Shown piece after piece: positions 8,627 through 16,008 of a DNA stretch of 64,000 bases. The translations under genes were made by a program, and so were the position numbers. Origin of the DNA: CG2-30-44-17 sp964344725 (lineage in GTDB: Bacteria; Patescibacteriota; Gracilibacteria; UBA1369; UBA12470); the NCBI GenBank assembly GCA_964344725.1, contig CAYFOI010000001.1, positions 1 to 64,000 on the forward strand, read 5' to 3'. Under the pieces are notes generated by a model. That model had not been told where the DNA came from. It worked only from the letters and a program-made list of their open reading frames with translations, and made no database searches. How positions within the stretch are numbered: the stretch's first letter is position 1; every line of letters starts with the position of its first letter.

Positions 8627-9002
8627 ATGGCTAGAAGAAAACTTGATGCTAGAAAAGGAAGAAACGTTAACTACGTGGAGAAATACGGCATTTATGAAGG
8701 CAAAGTAGTACTTAGGCAAGGACACCCAGATTGCGCACGTTGACAGGTCATTTCCAAGCACTGACAAAGTTAAACTAGTTCAATTAGCACAGTCGGGCGT
8801 AAAAGATCCAAACGCAAGGCCAACAAGGAGAATATCAGCAAGTCAGATAGTAGCAGTTGCAAAAGATGGCCAATGGGTACCCACCCAAGCACTAGAACAA
8901 GATGAAACTTTGGATATAGAGTTGATTCAAACTCGTTTTTCGATAAGAGGTCAGGTTCGTGACGCTGCAGCTTATAGAAGGCTTTTTGGAGATCAAAATT
9001 AA
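8627..9002 (+). pseudogene. Small gene of unknown function with an apparent +1 frameshift
   Basis: Reading from ATG 8627 gives MARRKLDARKGRNVNYVEKY.. and ends at TGA 8741 after 38 residues. The +1 frame is open from 8709 to TAA 9002 and yields sensible sequence (YLGKDTQIAHVDRSFPSTDK...), ending RRLFGDQN. A join between about 8706 and 8741 gives a protein of roughly 124 residues. The rest of the leader (promoter, start) is intact. It may be a one-base sequencing or assembly error, a recent pseudogene, or programmed frameshifting; the stop context CGT-TGA-C resembles slippery stops but lacks a clear upstream stimulator. I do not recognise the product. Confidence 0.5.
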
Positions 9003-9006
9003 TCCA

Positions 9007-9171
9007 TCAAGCAGCCTCTACCATATCAACTGCCTCTTTAGGGCAGATCCCTTCATCTATACAAATCCCACAATGGACATAAATGGTATTTAAAGGATGC
9101 CACTCTATCCAATCATATAGATCGCAGTCAAGTTGTAAATCTCCCCAAACACCAAATTCTTGACCCGCCAC
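9007..9171 (-). CDS. Small Cys-containing protein (CxxC), hypothetical
   Basis: On the minus strand a GTG start (9169-9171) opens a 54-residue frame ending at TGA 9007-9009. The C-terminal part contains HCGICIDEGICPKEA, a C-x2-C-x5-C-P arrangement reminiscent of ferredoxin-like or zinc-binding sites, after an aromatic and acidic segment (GVWGDLQLDCDLYDWIEW). The frame is closed upstream by TAA. It is convergent with the frameshifted gene, whose stop lies 4 bp beyond its own. It is short and has a non-ATG start, so it is only a candidate. Confidence 0.4.
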   Translation of the reverse strand: MAGQEFGVWGDLQLDCDLYDWIEWHPLNTIYVHCGICIDEGICPKEAVDMVEAA

Positions 9172-9211
9172 AAAGGCAAGAGTAAATTAGCAGGCCCAAA
9201 CAAAATACAAA

Positions 9212-9568
9212 ATGACAACCAACGAAGAAAAAATAATAAAAATGCTTGAGCAGCGCGGCAAAGACGTAAAGTGGATTAAAGATAATGCTGCCACAAAAGA
9301 TGACATTGTGCCAAAAGATCATATTGCCACAAAAGATGACTTGAAGAGAATCTATGGGGCATTAAATGACCACGAGATCAGACTTAACAGGATCGAAGAA
9401 AATATGGCAACGAAACAAGACTTAGCAGCCATGTCCGAGACACTAGATCAAATACTAGTTAATACAACACGCGACTCCCAGGAGATTGCCATGACCCACA
9501 GAGCCATAGCGAGACACGACAAAAATATAGAGAATATCTATAAAAGAATGGACGCTGCGCACATTTAG
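9212..9568 (+). CDS. Small coiled-coil protein, hypothetical
   Basis: A 118-residue, charged, cytoplasmic protein. It contains short ATKDD/ATKQD repeats (TKDDIVPKD, ATKDDLKR, ATKQDLAAM), followed by heptad-like helices (HEIRLNRIEENM, ..HRAIARHDKNIENIYKRM). Similar small coiled-coil proteins are common in Patescibacteria and in phage genomes, without known function. It starts with ATG after an A-rich leader (AAAATACAAAATG). It is convergent with the DAHP synthase gene, only 2 bp apart. Confidence 0.6.
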   Translation: MTTNEEKIIKMLEQRGKDVKWIKDNAATKDDIVPKDHIATKDDLKRIYGALNDHEIRLNRIEENMATKQDLAAMSETLDQILVNTTRDSQEIAMTHRAIARHDKNIENIYKRMDAAHI

Positions 9569-9570
9569 TA

Positions 9571-10620
9571 CTACTCCAAAATCCCAGCCATATACTCAAT
9601 AAGTTTCTCTGTATCCTCCCAACTAAGACAAGGATCGGTAATTGATAGTCCTTCCATGTCGATTGAGTCAGGAGTGTTTCCGCTAACTTTTTGATTACCC
9701 TCTTTTATAAAACTCTCAAGCATGAAGCCTTTTACAGTCTTACGGAGTTCAGGATGAAAACGAAGATTATGCATTACTTCACGAACAACATCCATCTGAA
9801 CACGAGGATCCTTAACCTTGTTGATTTTGCAGTTGTCATGACTTGCATCAACAACTATCGCAGGATTTGATACGCCAGCATCTTCTAAGTATTTTTGAGC
9901 TTTGTATAAACCTGCTAAATGGTAGTTAGGGCCGTTTGCACCACCACGAAGAACCAAATGAGCATACGGATTACCCTTTGTCTCGACCTGGGAACCATCA
10001 AAAACAGCGGTATGAGGACGTTGTGCTGCAATTACTCCGTTTACGCCGATTTTTATAGAACCACTTGTCGGATTCTTCATTCCCACAGGGCAGTCTAAGA
10101 CAGACGCATGAATACGATGTTCCTGATCTTCGGAGCTGCGAGCACCGATAGCGATCCATGTGAGAAGTCCAGCAAAAGCTTTGGAGTTATGTGTAAAAAG
10201 CGCCTCATCAGCGATAGGAAGTCCCATCTCGATAAGCTTCACCATCAAGCCACGAGTGTAATTAACACCTTTTTCTATATCTGGATCGGCAAAAGGATCT
10301 GGTTGGTTCACAGGTCCGGTCCATCCAACTGTAGTTCGAGGTTTTTGGATATAAACACGTAGAATAAGCTTGAGCTTATCTTTGACTTTTTCATTTAAAG
10401 CAACTAATCGCTTGCCGTATTCCAAAAGAGCATCAGCAGGCCAAGCAGAACAAGGGCCAGTAATTACAAGTAAACGATCATCCTTGCCAGAAATGATGTC
10501 CATAACCTCTTTACGATCTTGCATTACTCGGGCTGCACCTTCTTCGGAGAGAGGATTGGCGGTAATTACTTCATCGTCAGTCGGTAACTTCTTTACAGTT
10601 TTGATAGTATCCATCGTCAT
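9571..10620 (-). CDS. 3-deoxy-7-phosphoheptulonate synthase (DAHP synthase, class I)
   Basis: A 349-residue enzyme that condenses phosphoenolpyruvate and erythrose 4-phosphate, the first step of the shikimate pathway. Seen: LLVITGPCSAWP (usual GPCSIH), LRVYIQKPRTTVGWTGP (PEP-binding), ARSSEDQEHRIHAS (usual GARTTESQ.HR), NGVIAAQRPHTAVF, VETKGNPYAHLVLRGG and VVDASHDNCKIN (metal His). The length equals AroF/G/H (about 350). Several active-site neighbours differ from E. coli (SAWP, SSED), so specificity could have drifted. No other shikimate-pathway gene is near, but a prephenate-dehydratase-like gene lies 5 kb away. Confidence 0.9.
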   Translation of the reverse strand: MTMDTIKTVKKLPTDDEVITANPLSEEGAARVMQDRKEVMDIISGKDDRLLVITGPCSAWPADALLEYGKRLVALNEKVKDKLKLILRVYIQKPRTTVGWTGPVNQPDPFADPDIEKGVNYTRGLMVKLIEMGLPIADEALFTHNSKAFAGLLTWIAIGARSSEDQEHRIHASVLDCPVGMKNPTSGSIKIGVNGVIAAQRPHTAVFDGSQVETKGNPYAHLVLRGGANGPNYHLAGLYKAQKYLEDAGVSNPAIVVDASHDNCKINKVKDPRVQMDVVREVMHNLRFHPELRKTVKGFMLESFIKEGNQKVSGNTPDSIDMEGLSITDPCLSWEDTEKLIEYMAGILE

Positions 10621-10640
10621 GATTTTTAAAAAATAAAGCG

Positions 10641-10658
10641 CTGCTTCTAAAAAAGCAG
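10641..10658 (-). terminator. Probable terminator after the small membrane protein gene
   Basis: CTGCTT (10641-10646) pairs with AAGCAG (10653-10658). On the minus strand the stem is followed by CGCTTTATTTTTT. It sits between the 75-residue membrane protein and the DAHP synthase start at 10620, so it would separate the two. Confidence 0.45.
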
Positions 10659-10687
10659 AAATGTTGTTGAGGGGAAAGAGTAAATTA

Positions 10688-10915
10688 CTACTTACCCCTG
10701 TGGCGGAAATAATATATTAATCCGACTACGACATCTACGAATATTACAAATCGTATAGTCCCTTGGCCTAAAAGATAGCCGCGGGTCTCACATTCGTAAT
10801 TCGTGGCGCAATCGGGAACTATGATAGCCATCCCAATCCCCAGAATAAGCAAAATTATAATCACATCAGCGAGAAGCAATTTGAGAATGAACTTTAAAGT
10901 TGGGGATTTCTTCAT
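10688..10915 (-). CDS. Small two-helix membrane protein, hypothetical
   Basis: A 75-residue protein with a basic start, helix 1 (FILKLLLADVIIILLILGIGMAI, about 9-32), an extracytoplasmic loop with two Cys (DCATNYECETRG), helix 2 (IRFVIFVDVVVGLIYYF, about 54-70) and a basic tail. No family recognised. The two loop cysteines could form a disulfide outside the membrane. It is divergent from the lexA transcription unit. Confidence 0.6.
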   Translation of the reverse strand: MKKSPTLKFILKLLLADVIIILLILGIGMAIIVPDCATNYECETRGYLLGQGTIRFVIFVDVVVGLIYYFRHRGK

Positions 10916-10982
10916 AGGAAGTACTTATTGCAAGCAAAAAACATTCTAGCAAAATGTCATCCTCTTTGATAGCAGAAAACGC

Positions 10983-11028
10983 TTGACGGTGAGCAAGCCC
11001 TCACCTACAATGTGAGCGTACCCTCACC
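10983..11028 (+). promoter_or_regulatory. lexA promoter with two putative LexA operators
   Basis: TTGACG (10983-10988) and TACAAT (11006-11011) are spaced by exactly 17 bp. Two copies of an inverted repeat overlap and follow the -10: GGTGAG-N6-CTCACC (10988-11005) and TGTGAG-N6-CTCACC (11011-11028), 23 bp apart. This shared GTGAG-N6-CTCAC site does not match the E. coli (CTGT-N8-ACAG) or B. subtilis (GAAC-N4-GTTC) box. Its position before lexA points to autorepression (inference). Confidence 0.7.
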
Positions 11029-11030
11029 TA

Positions 11031-11063
11031 AGGCCGCGCCGAAGGCGCACAGACCAAGAACAA
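11031..11063 (+). repeat. GNA-loop hairpin intergenic repeat, copy 1
   Basis: GCGCC (11036-11040), loop GAA, GGCGC (11044-11048), within GGCC...ACAGACC. It is the same layout as the copies at 14959 and 41957, with different stem bases that still pair. Here it lies in the 5' leader of the lexA transcript. Confidence 0.6.
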
Positions 11064-11069
11064 TATATC

Positions 11070-11231
11070 ATGCAGACATTCGTACTACTCTACATCACGA
11101 AGCTAGCACTAGCCCTAATGCTTATACCTCTGTTTAAAGATTACAAGAAGCGCGAGATGCGCCACGTAAGAGTAAAAGCATGGAGAGACAGAAGGTTTGG
11201 AGAAAACAGTTCACGAACAACACTCTTCTGA
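11070..11231 (+). CDS. Small membrane protein upstream of lexA, hypothetical
   Basis: ATG 11070 opens a 53-residue frame ending TGA 11229-11231. It has a hydrophobic N-terminal half (FVLLYITKLALALMLIPLF) and a strongly basic tail (KDYKKREMRHVRVKAWRDRRF), giving a type-I-like single helix with a cytoplasmic positive end. It lies between the putative LexA-controlled promoter and lexA, so both would be SOS-induced together. Small membrane division inhibitors near lexA (YneA, SidA and DivS types) are known in other bacteria and show no sequence conservation; that role is possible but unproven. Confidence 0.5.
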   Translation: MQTFVLLYITKLALALMLIPLFKDYKKREMRHVRVKAWRDRRFGENSSRTTLF

Positions 11232-11235
11232 CACC

Positions 11236-11300
11236 ACTACCACTACCACTACGTACTACGGATTACGGATTACATACTACAACCACGTACTACCCACTAA
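11236..11300 (+). repeat. TACTAC-type intergenic repeat, copy A
   Basis: A run of degenerate units ACCACTACC / ACTACGTACTAC / GGATTACGGATTAC filling the gap before lexA. The same words recur at 29020, 29300, 38493, 42041 and 46549, always with the C-rich strand on top. Confidence 0.75.
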
Positions 11301-11309
11301 CCACATCCT

Positions 11310-11924
11310 ATGCTCACAGAAAAACAATCAGCCTTACTGAAATTCATTGAGCGTTATCAATTAAAGAACGGTGCTTCGCCAACCATCCGCGAAATGCGCG
11401 AACATTTTGGCGTAAGCTCAGACAACAGCATCCTCAAGCACTTAAAAGCTCTGCAGGAGAAAGGCTGTATCCAGAAAGGCGACACCCCTCGCAGCATAAA
11501 GATGCTTGATAGTGTAAGAGAGAGAATGAATGTAGCCAAAAACATAGTAAGCTTGCCGATTCTTAGCACAGTCCCGGCTGGAGGAGCAACGATTGGAGAA
11601 CAGGAAGAAATAGGGCGTATTGAACTTGGCAACGACATGGTCAAAAAGCCAAAAGACTCTTTCGTATTACGCGTATCGGGTGAAAGCATGGAGGGTGCAG
11701 GTATTTTTGATGGAGATTTCATAATAGTAAACCAAAATACCGAACCTAAAATGGGAGATATCGTTGTTGCACTGGTTGATGGTGGAAATACTTTGAAAAG
11801 ACTTATAAAAACTGGAGGCAAATATTACTTGCAAGCAGAAAATCCAGCTTACGAAGACATTCACCCATTAGAATCGCTAGAGGTTCAAGGTGTCGTAACA
11901 GGACTTATTAGGAATTATTTATAG
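11310..11924 (+). CDS. lexA: LexA repressor / SOS autoprotease
   Basis: A 204-residue repressor. The winged helix-turn-helix (1-65) has the LexA start TEKQ..LL.FI.....NG.SPT.RE and a recognition segment SSDNSILKHLKAL. The self-cleavage site is A90-G91 (VPAGGA), and the catalytic dyad is S126 (GESMEGAGI) with K163 (TLKRL). RecA filaments on damaged DNA trigger cleavage and derepression. Length is normal. The gene sits behind its own promoter with paired operators, a small membrane ORF and repeat DNA. No GTGAG-N6-CTCAC site is seen at recF, uvrA or mutS in this window. Confidence 0.95.
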   Translation: MLTEKQSALLKFIERYQLKNGASPTIREMREHFGVSSDNSILKHLKALQEKGCIQKGDTPRSIKMLDSVRERMNVAKNIVSLPILSTVPAGGATIGEQEEIGRIELGNDMVKKPKDSFVLRVSGESMEGAGIFDGDFIIVNQNTEPKMGDIVVALVDGGNTLKRLIKTGGKYYLQAENPAYEDIHPLESLEVQGVVTGLIRNYL

Positions 11925-12020
11925 ACTAACCAGTGGGTAGATATCTATGGCAGGTTCTTCATAAGGATGTGCTTAAAGGACTCTTTGCTTCACTGAGTCT
12001 GCTTCAATGGGGCTCGACTT

Positions 12021-12081
12021 GATCTTCTACGAAAAATTCTTGACCACTCCAAAGTCGGGTCAGTTATTTTTCTTGAAGATC
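12021..12081. repeat. Long imperfect hairpin between lexA and tRNA-Thr
   Basis: GATCTTC...TTGACC (12021-12045) is largely complementary to GGTCA...GAAGATC (12058-12081), about 25 bp with a few mismatches, around a 12-nt loop. It lies where lexA (plus) and tRNA-Thr (minus) converge and may stop both transcripts, though no clear T-run follows. A further hairpin AGCAAAA/TTTTGCT is at 12094-12113. The remaining part of 11925-12145 shows nothing else. Confidence 0.5.
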
Positions 12082-12145
12082 CTCCTACGCTACAGCAAAA
12101 GCGCGGTTTTGCTTTCGCTTCGGATTGTCGAGCTCGCCATTACCT

Positions 12146-12221
12146 TGGAGCCGAGGATGGGACTTGAACCCACGACCTACGCGTTACGAGTGCGTTGCTC
12201 TACCAACTGAGCTACCTCGGC
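12146..12221 (-). tRNA. tRNA-Thr (anticodon CGU), CCA encoded
   Basis: The minus strand folds as a full cloverleaf. Acceptor GCCGAGG pairs with CCTCGGC, the D arm is GCTC-AGTTGGTA-GAGC, the anticodon arm is ACGCA-CTCGTAA-CGCGT with anticodon CGT (reads ACG, Thr), and the T arm is GTGGG-TTCAAGT-CCCAT. The discriminator is U73 and CCA is encoded (12146-12148). Confidence 0.95.
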
Positions 12222-12254
12222 TCGATACTAACACTTTAAGTAGTCCAAAAAAAA

Positions 12255-12284
12255 TTCGCAATAGAGATGCTTTCTCGCTATAAT
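12255..12284 (+). promoter_or_regulatory. mutS promoter
   Basis: A TTCGCA -35-like (12255-12260) and a perfect TATAAT -10 (12279-12284) spaced by 18 bp, with mutS starting at 12334. Confidence 0.5.
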
Positions 12285-12333
12285 TCCAGTCCTAACTAGT
12301 CCCTAAACGCCAAATCCTAAGTTTTCACAAACA

Positions 12334-14955
12334 ATGGCCAAGAAATTGACACCGATGATGCAGCAATATCAGGAGATTAAGGCAGAGCAGCAAGATGCTA
12401 TCCTTTTCTTTCGGCTTGGGGATTTTTATGAAATGTTTGGGCCTGATGCAAAAGAGGCTTCTCAGATTCTGGGGATTACATTAACAGCTCGTAACAAAGG
12501 GGAACATCGCACGCCAATGTGCGGGATTCCTTATCATGCTGCAGAGAATTATGTAGCGAAACTCACAAAAGCAGGCAAAAAAGTAGCGATTTGCGAACAA
12601 GTTAGTGATCCGAATCTCCCAGGCATCGTGAAGCGAGAAGTTGTTAGAATAATTACACCGGGGACAACTTTTAACGACAATATTTTAGATAAAAAAACTA
12701 ATAATTTTGTCGCCAGCATTTTCCCGAAAGAAAAATACTTTGGACTAGCATTGGCGGATCTCACAACCGGAGAATTCAAAGTGACAGAGCTAAGTGGGTA
12801 TAGCGATCTTAGAACCGAACTGATTAGGATAAAACCATCCGAATGTGTCATTCGAGAGGACTTGCTTGAGAACGAAGAATTCAAGAGTTTCTTGGATGAA
12901 TTCGAAGATATGTATGTTTTTAAATTCGAAGATTTTGGAGATCCTTACAAAACCCTTCTTGAGCATTTCAATGTCCGAAGTATGGATGGATATGGAGTTG
13001 AGAGATGGCCTTTTGGAATGCGTGCAGCAGGAATACTTCTCAATTATTTAAAAGAAACTCAAAAGACAGATCTTAAACATATTACAAAAATCTCTTCTTA
13101 TAGCACGGAAGAAACGATGTTGCTCGACGAAGCTACAATCCAAAATCTTGAGCTAGTTGCAACTTTAAGAGAAGGGAAGAAAGAAGGCTCATTACTGGGT
13201 GTAATCGACGACACAACAACATCAATGGGTGGACGCCTCCTCAAAAAATGGCTACTTAGACCGTTGCTCAGTAAGGACGAAATCAAAAAACGCCTAGACA
13301 GCGTAGAAGAACTTGTAAAAAAACAAGCGGTGAAACGTGAGCTTGAGGAAAATCTCAAACAAATTCTAGATTTAGAAAGGCTTGTGGCGAGACTAAGCTG
13401 CGAAAGCGGAAATGCAAGAGACTTAATCGCAATAAAAACTTCACTCCAAATAATTCCAAAAATAAAGAAAACCCTAAAAGATACGAATTCAAAGTTGCTT
13501 GTAGCCGCTCGTAAAAGTTTAAAAGAAATAAAGAAACTTGTAGGCCTTATAGAAACCGCAATTCTAGATGAACCGAAGGTATCTCTCAAAGAAGGTGGAA
13601 TTATAAAAGAAGGGTTTTACAAAGAGCTCGACGACCTCAAGAACATCAGTAGCGAAGGGAAAAATTTCATCACTAATCTTCAAAAACGAGAGATAAAACG
13701 TACAGGAATATCATCCCTAAAAGTCAGATACAACAAAGTCTTTGGATACTACATCGAGGTAAGCAAAGCAAATCTAAGCTCTGTGCCAGACGATTACATT
13801 CGTAAACAAACACTTGTAAATGCGGAGAGATTCATCACGCCAGAGCTCAAAGAGTACGAAGAAAAAGTTCTCACAGCCGAAGAGAGAATCATGCAGCTTG
13901 AACACAAGCTTTTCTTAGAGATAAAAGAGCAAGTTCTAAAACATCTCGAAGGCATACAGATAAACGCAAGAATAATTGCAGAACTTGACGTACTGCATTC
14001 ATTCGCACAAACAGCAATCAAAAATCGCTACACAAAACCAGAAATCAATAACAAGCAAAAGCTGATAATAAAGAACGGACGACATCCAGTAGTGGAGCAA
14101 ATGACATTCACGCGTTCATTCGTTCCAAACAACACGAACCTAGATAACGAAAAGCAGCAATTCGTTCTCCTCACAGGCCCAAACATGAGTGGTAAATCGA
14201 CCTACCTTAGACAAGTCGCACTTATTACACTGCTGGCGCACATTGGATCGTATGTGCCGGCAAGCGAAGCAGATATTTGTCTTACAGACCGAATTTTTAC
14301 AAGAGTTGGAGCATCGGACAATCTAACAAAAGGCCAAAGCACTTTTATGGTCGAAATGCAGGAAACAGCGAACATAATCAACAATGCAACTCATCGCAGC
14401 CTCATTATCCTCGATGAAATTGGTCGTGGAACAAGTACTTATGACGGCATGAGTATCGCTTGGGCAATTTGCGAATATGTCCACGACAAAATCAAGGCAA
14501 AGACACTCTTCGCAACTCACTATCACGAACTTATCGCAGTTGTAGATCGTCTCGAGAAAGGATCGAATTTCCATGTGACAGCAAAAGAAGATTCGCAAAA
14601 AGGCATAATTTTCCTATACAAAGTTCTCAAAGGCGGAATCGACAAAAGCTATGGAATCGAAGTCGGGAAGCTCGCAGGCCTCCCCGTAGAAATCACAGAG
14701 AAAGCTGTCCAAATCCTCGAAGAACTAGAAGAAGGAGTTTTGGAAAAAGGCATAAAAGAACGTCTCAAAACCGGCAAAACTCGAGTCCCAGAATCACAAA
14801 TGGATCTATTCGGGGCTAAAACGAGTACATATGCAGCAACTCGAGAGCCTGGGAAACTCACACACCCTGCACTTGAAGCTTTGAAAAAGCTTGATATAAA
14901 TAAGATGACTCCACTGGAAGCTCTAGAAAAACTCAACGAGTTAAAAGAGCTATAA
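12334..14955 (+). CDS. mutS: DNA mismatch repair protein MutS
   Basis: A 873-residue mismatch-recognition ATPase. Domain I holds the mismatch-binding Phe-x-Glu in GDFYEMF (about residues 29-35). Connector, lever and clamp domains follow. The ABC ATPase has Walker A GPNMSGKST (from about 615), the signature region LTKGQSTFMVEM, Walker B SLIILDEIGRGTSTYDG and the switch FATHYHEL. The length is typical of MutS1 and it is not a MutS2 (no Smr domain). It starts at ATG after an A-rich leader (CACAAACAATG). No mutL is in the window. Confidence 0.97.
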   Translation: MAKKLTPMMQQYQEIKAEQQDAILFFRLGDFYEMFGPDAKEASQILGITLTARNKGEHRTPMCGIPYHAAENYVAKLTKAGKKVAICEQVSDPNLPGIVKREVVRIITPGTTFNDNILDKKTNNFVASIFPKEKYFGLALADLTTGEFKVTELSGYSDLRTELIRIKPSECVIREDLLENEEFKSFLDEFEDMYVFKFEDFGDPYKTLLEHFNVRSMDGYGVERWPFGMRAAGILLNYLKETQKTDLKHITKISSYSTEETMLLDEATIQNLELVATLREGKKEGSLLGVIDDTTTSMGGRLLKKWLLRPLLSKDEIKKRLDSVEELVKKQAVKRELEENLKQILDLERLVARLSCESGNARDLIAIKTSLQIIPKIKKTLKDTNSKLLVAARKSLKEIKKLVGLIETAILDEPKVSLKEGGIIKEGFYKELDDLKNISSEGKNFITNLQKREIKRTGISSLKVRYNKVFGYYIEVSKANLSSVPDDYIRKQTLVNAERFITPELKEYEEKVLTAEERIMQLEHKLFLEIKEQVLKHLEGIQINARIIAELDVLHSFAQTAIKNRYTKPEINNKQKLIIKNGRHPVVEQMTFTRSFVPNNTNLDNEKQQFVLLTGPNMSGKSTYLRQVALITLLAHIGSYVPASEADICLTDRIFTRVGASDNLTKGQSTFMVEMQETANIINNATHRSLIILDEIGRGTSTYDGMSIAWAICEYVHDKIKAKTLFATHYHELIAVVDRLEKGSNFHVTAKEDSQKGIIFLYKVLKGGIDKSYGIEVGKLAGLPVEITEKAVQILEELEEGVLEKGIKERLKTGKTRVPESQMDLFGAKTSTYAATREPGKLTHPALEALKKLDINKMTPLEALEKLNELKEL

Positions 14956-14958
14956 CTT

Positions 14959-15024
14959 GCGCGAACAAGCCGCTGCCGCAGGTAGCACAGGCCAATACAA
15001 AAAATCTGTTTTGCACAGCAAAAC
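14959..15024 (+). repeat. GNA-loop hairpin repeat, copy 2, plus second short hairpin
   Basis: GCGCGAACAAGCC leads into GCTGCC (14972-14977), loop GCA, GGTAGC (14981-14986) and ACAGGCC. A second perfect hairpin, GTTTTGC-ACA-GCAAAAC (15008-15024), follows. The same order (GNA hairpin, A-rich spacer, 7-bp hairpin with 3-nt loop) recurs at 41957-42022. Confidence 0.6.
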
Positions 15025-15032
15025 ACCATCCA

Positions 15033-15062
15033 CTCCTAGTTCCTAACTTCAAGTTCCTAGTT
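15033..15062 (+). repeat. CTAGGAACT-type intergenic repeat, copy 1
   Basis: CTCCTAGTTCCTAACTTC followed by AAGTTCCTAGTT. Related sequences are at 18108-18142, 41926-41953 and 42229-42262. The TTG start codon of the next gene (15061) lies in the last repeat unit. Confidence 0.6.
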
Positions 15063-15933
15063 GAATTACAAGCATAAATTTCAAGAAGCACTCAAGAAGC
15101 AGTATATATCTGCTATGTTCGACATAGACGGAACAATAACAGAAATAGGACAGCAAGAAATCCCAGATGCATTAGCGCAAAAAATGGCCGATCTTAGTCT
15201 GCAAATGCCCCTAGCATTCGGCACAGGTCGTATTCTTGATCACTTGCAAGGTAAACTTGACCAAGTTCTCGCAAAATCAAAAGATCCAGAGAAAACCCGC
15301 AAAAACTGGTACATAATCGCAGAAAACGGTGGGGTAGGATACTATTGGGATCTTCAAGCAAGCTCTTACAAAGAATTCTATAGAATCGCATGGGACGATA
15401 ATTTAATAAATCGAGAAGAATTAAAAGCTAAAATCGAAGAAGCAGGCAAAGGACTAGTCCATTCAATAAGCTTAAACCCAACTCAATTCTTAATAAGACC
15501 ATTTAGAGAAGGAATCCCAATCGAAGAAGTCCCAAAAAACACAGCCAAAATCACAAAAATCGCAAAAAAAATCATAGAATCTTATCCAGAAGCCTGCAAA
15601 TTCGAAGTCCTCGACTCAAGCATAGCGGTTCACATCAGCCCCAAAAACGCCAATAAAGATGAAGGGATCAGACGTTATGCACAGCTACTCAAGGATAAAT
15701 TAGGCTTAGACCCAGGAGAGCTCGCGAGGAATATTCTTGTAATAGGCGACCAAGCAGCACCTGGACGAAACGATTACGCATTCCTAAAAGGCGACGTCGG
15801 CACCCCTTTCACAGTAGAGGACACAAACCCTGATGCAGAGTGGCCGTTACCTGTTTTTGATGGGGAAAAAACATTGAAAGGACCAAGCGCAACGCTACAG
15901 TTGCTCAGAATGGTGCGTATGATGTCGACATAA
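15061..15933 (+). CDS. HAD-superfamily phosphatase (Cof/PMM-like, type IIB)
   Basis: A 290-residue hydrolase. Motif I is FDIDGTIT (nucleophile Asp about 21), motif II is FGTGR, and motif IV is VIGDQAAPGRNDYAFL near 225. A cap domain of the IIB type lies between about 90 and 190 (LVHSISLNPTQFLIRPFREG). This layout fits phosphosugar phosphatases or phosphomannomutases of the HAD fold; the substrate cannot be read. The TTG start at 15061 is embedded in repeat DNA. ATG 15115 is too close to motif I to be likely. Confidence 0.75.
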   Translation: MNYKHKFQEALKKQYISAMFDIDGTITEIGQQEIPDALAQKMADLSLQMPLAFGTGRILDHLQGKLDQVLAKSKDPEKTRKNWYIIAENGGVGYYWDLQASSYKEFYRIAWDDNLINREELKAKIEEAGKGLVHSISLNPTQFLIRPFREGIPIEEVPKNTAKITKIAKKIIESYPEACKFEVLDSSIAVHISPKNANKDEGIRRYAQLLKDKLGLDPGELARNILVIGDQAAPGRNDYAFLKGDVGTPFTVEDTNPDAEWPLPVFDGEKTLKGPSATLQLLRMVRMMST

Positions 15934-15951
15934 CCGATTAACACACGATAA

Positions 15952-15979
15952 TTGACAAAGCAAAGCGTATATGTAAAAT
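15952..15979 (+). promoter_or_regulatory. Promoter of the prephenate-dehydratase-like gene
   Basis: A perfect TTGACA (15952-15957) and TAAAAT (15974-15979) spaced by 16 bp, 30 bp before ATG 16009. Confidence 0.65.
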
Positions 15980-16008
15980 ACGCCCTTTAGTTCTTAAATT
16001 AGCAAACT

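Noticed and set aside
12007..12210. Open frame ending MGLEPTTYALRVRCSTN
   Set aside because: It is the antisense translation of the tRNA-Thr gene, a frequent false gene in annotations.
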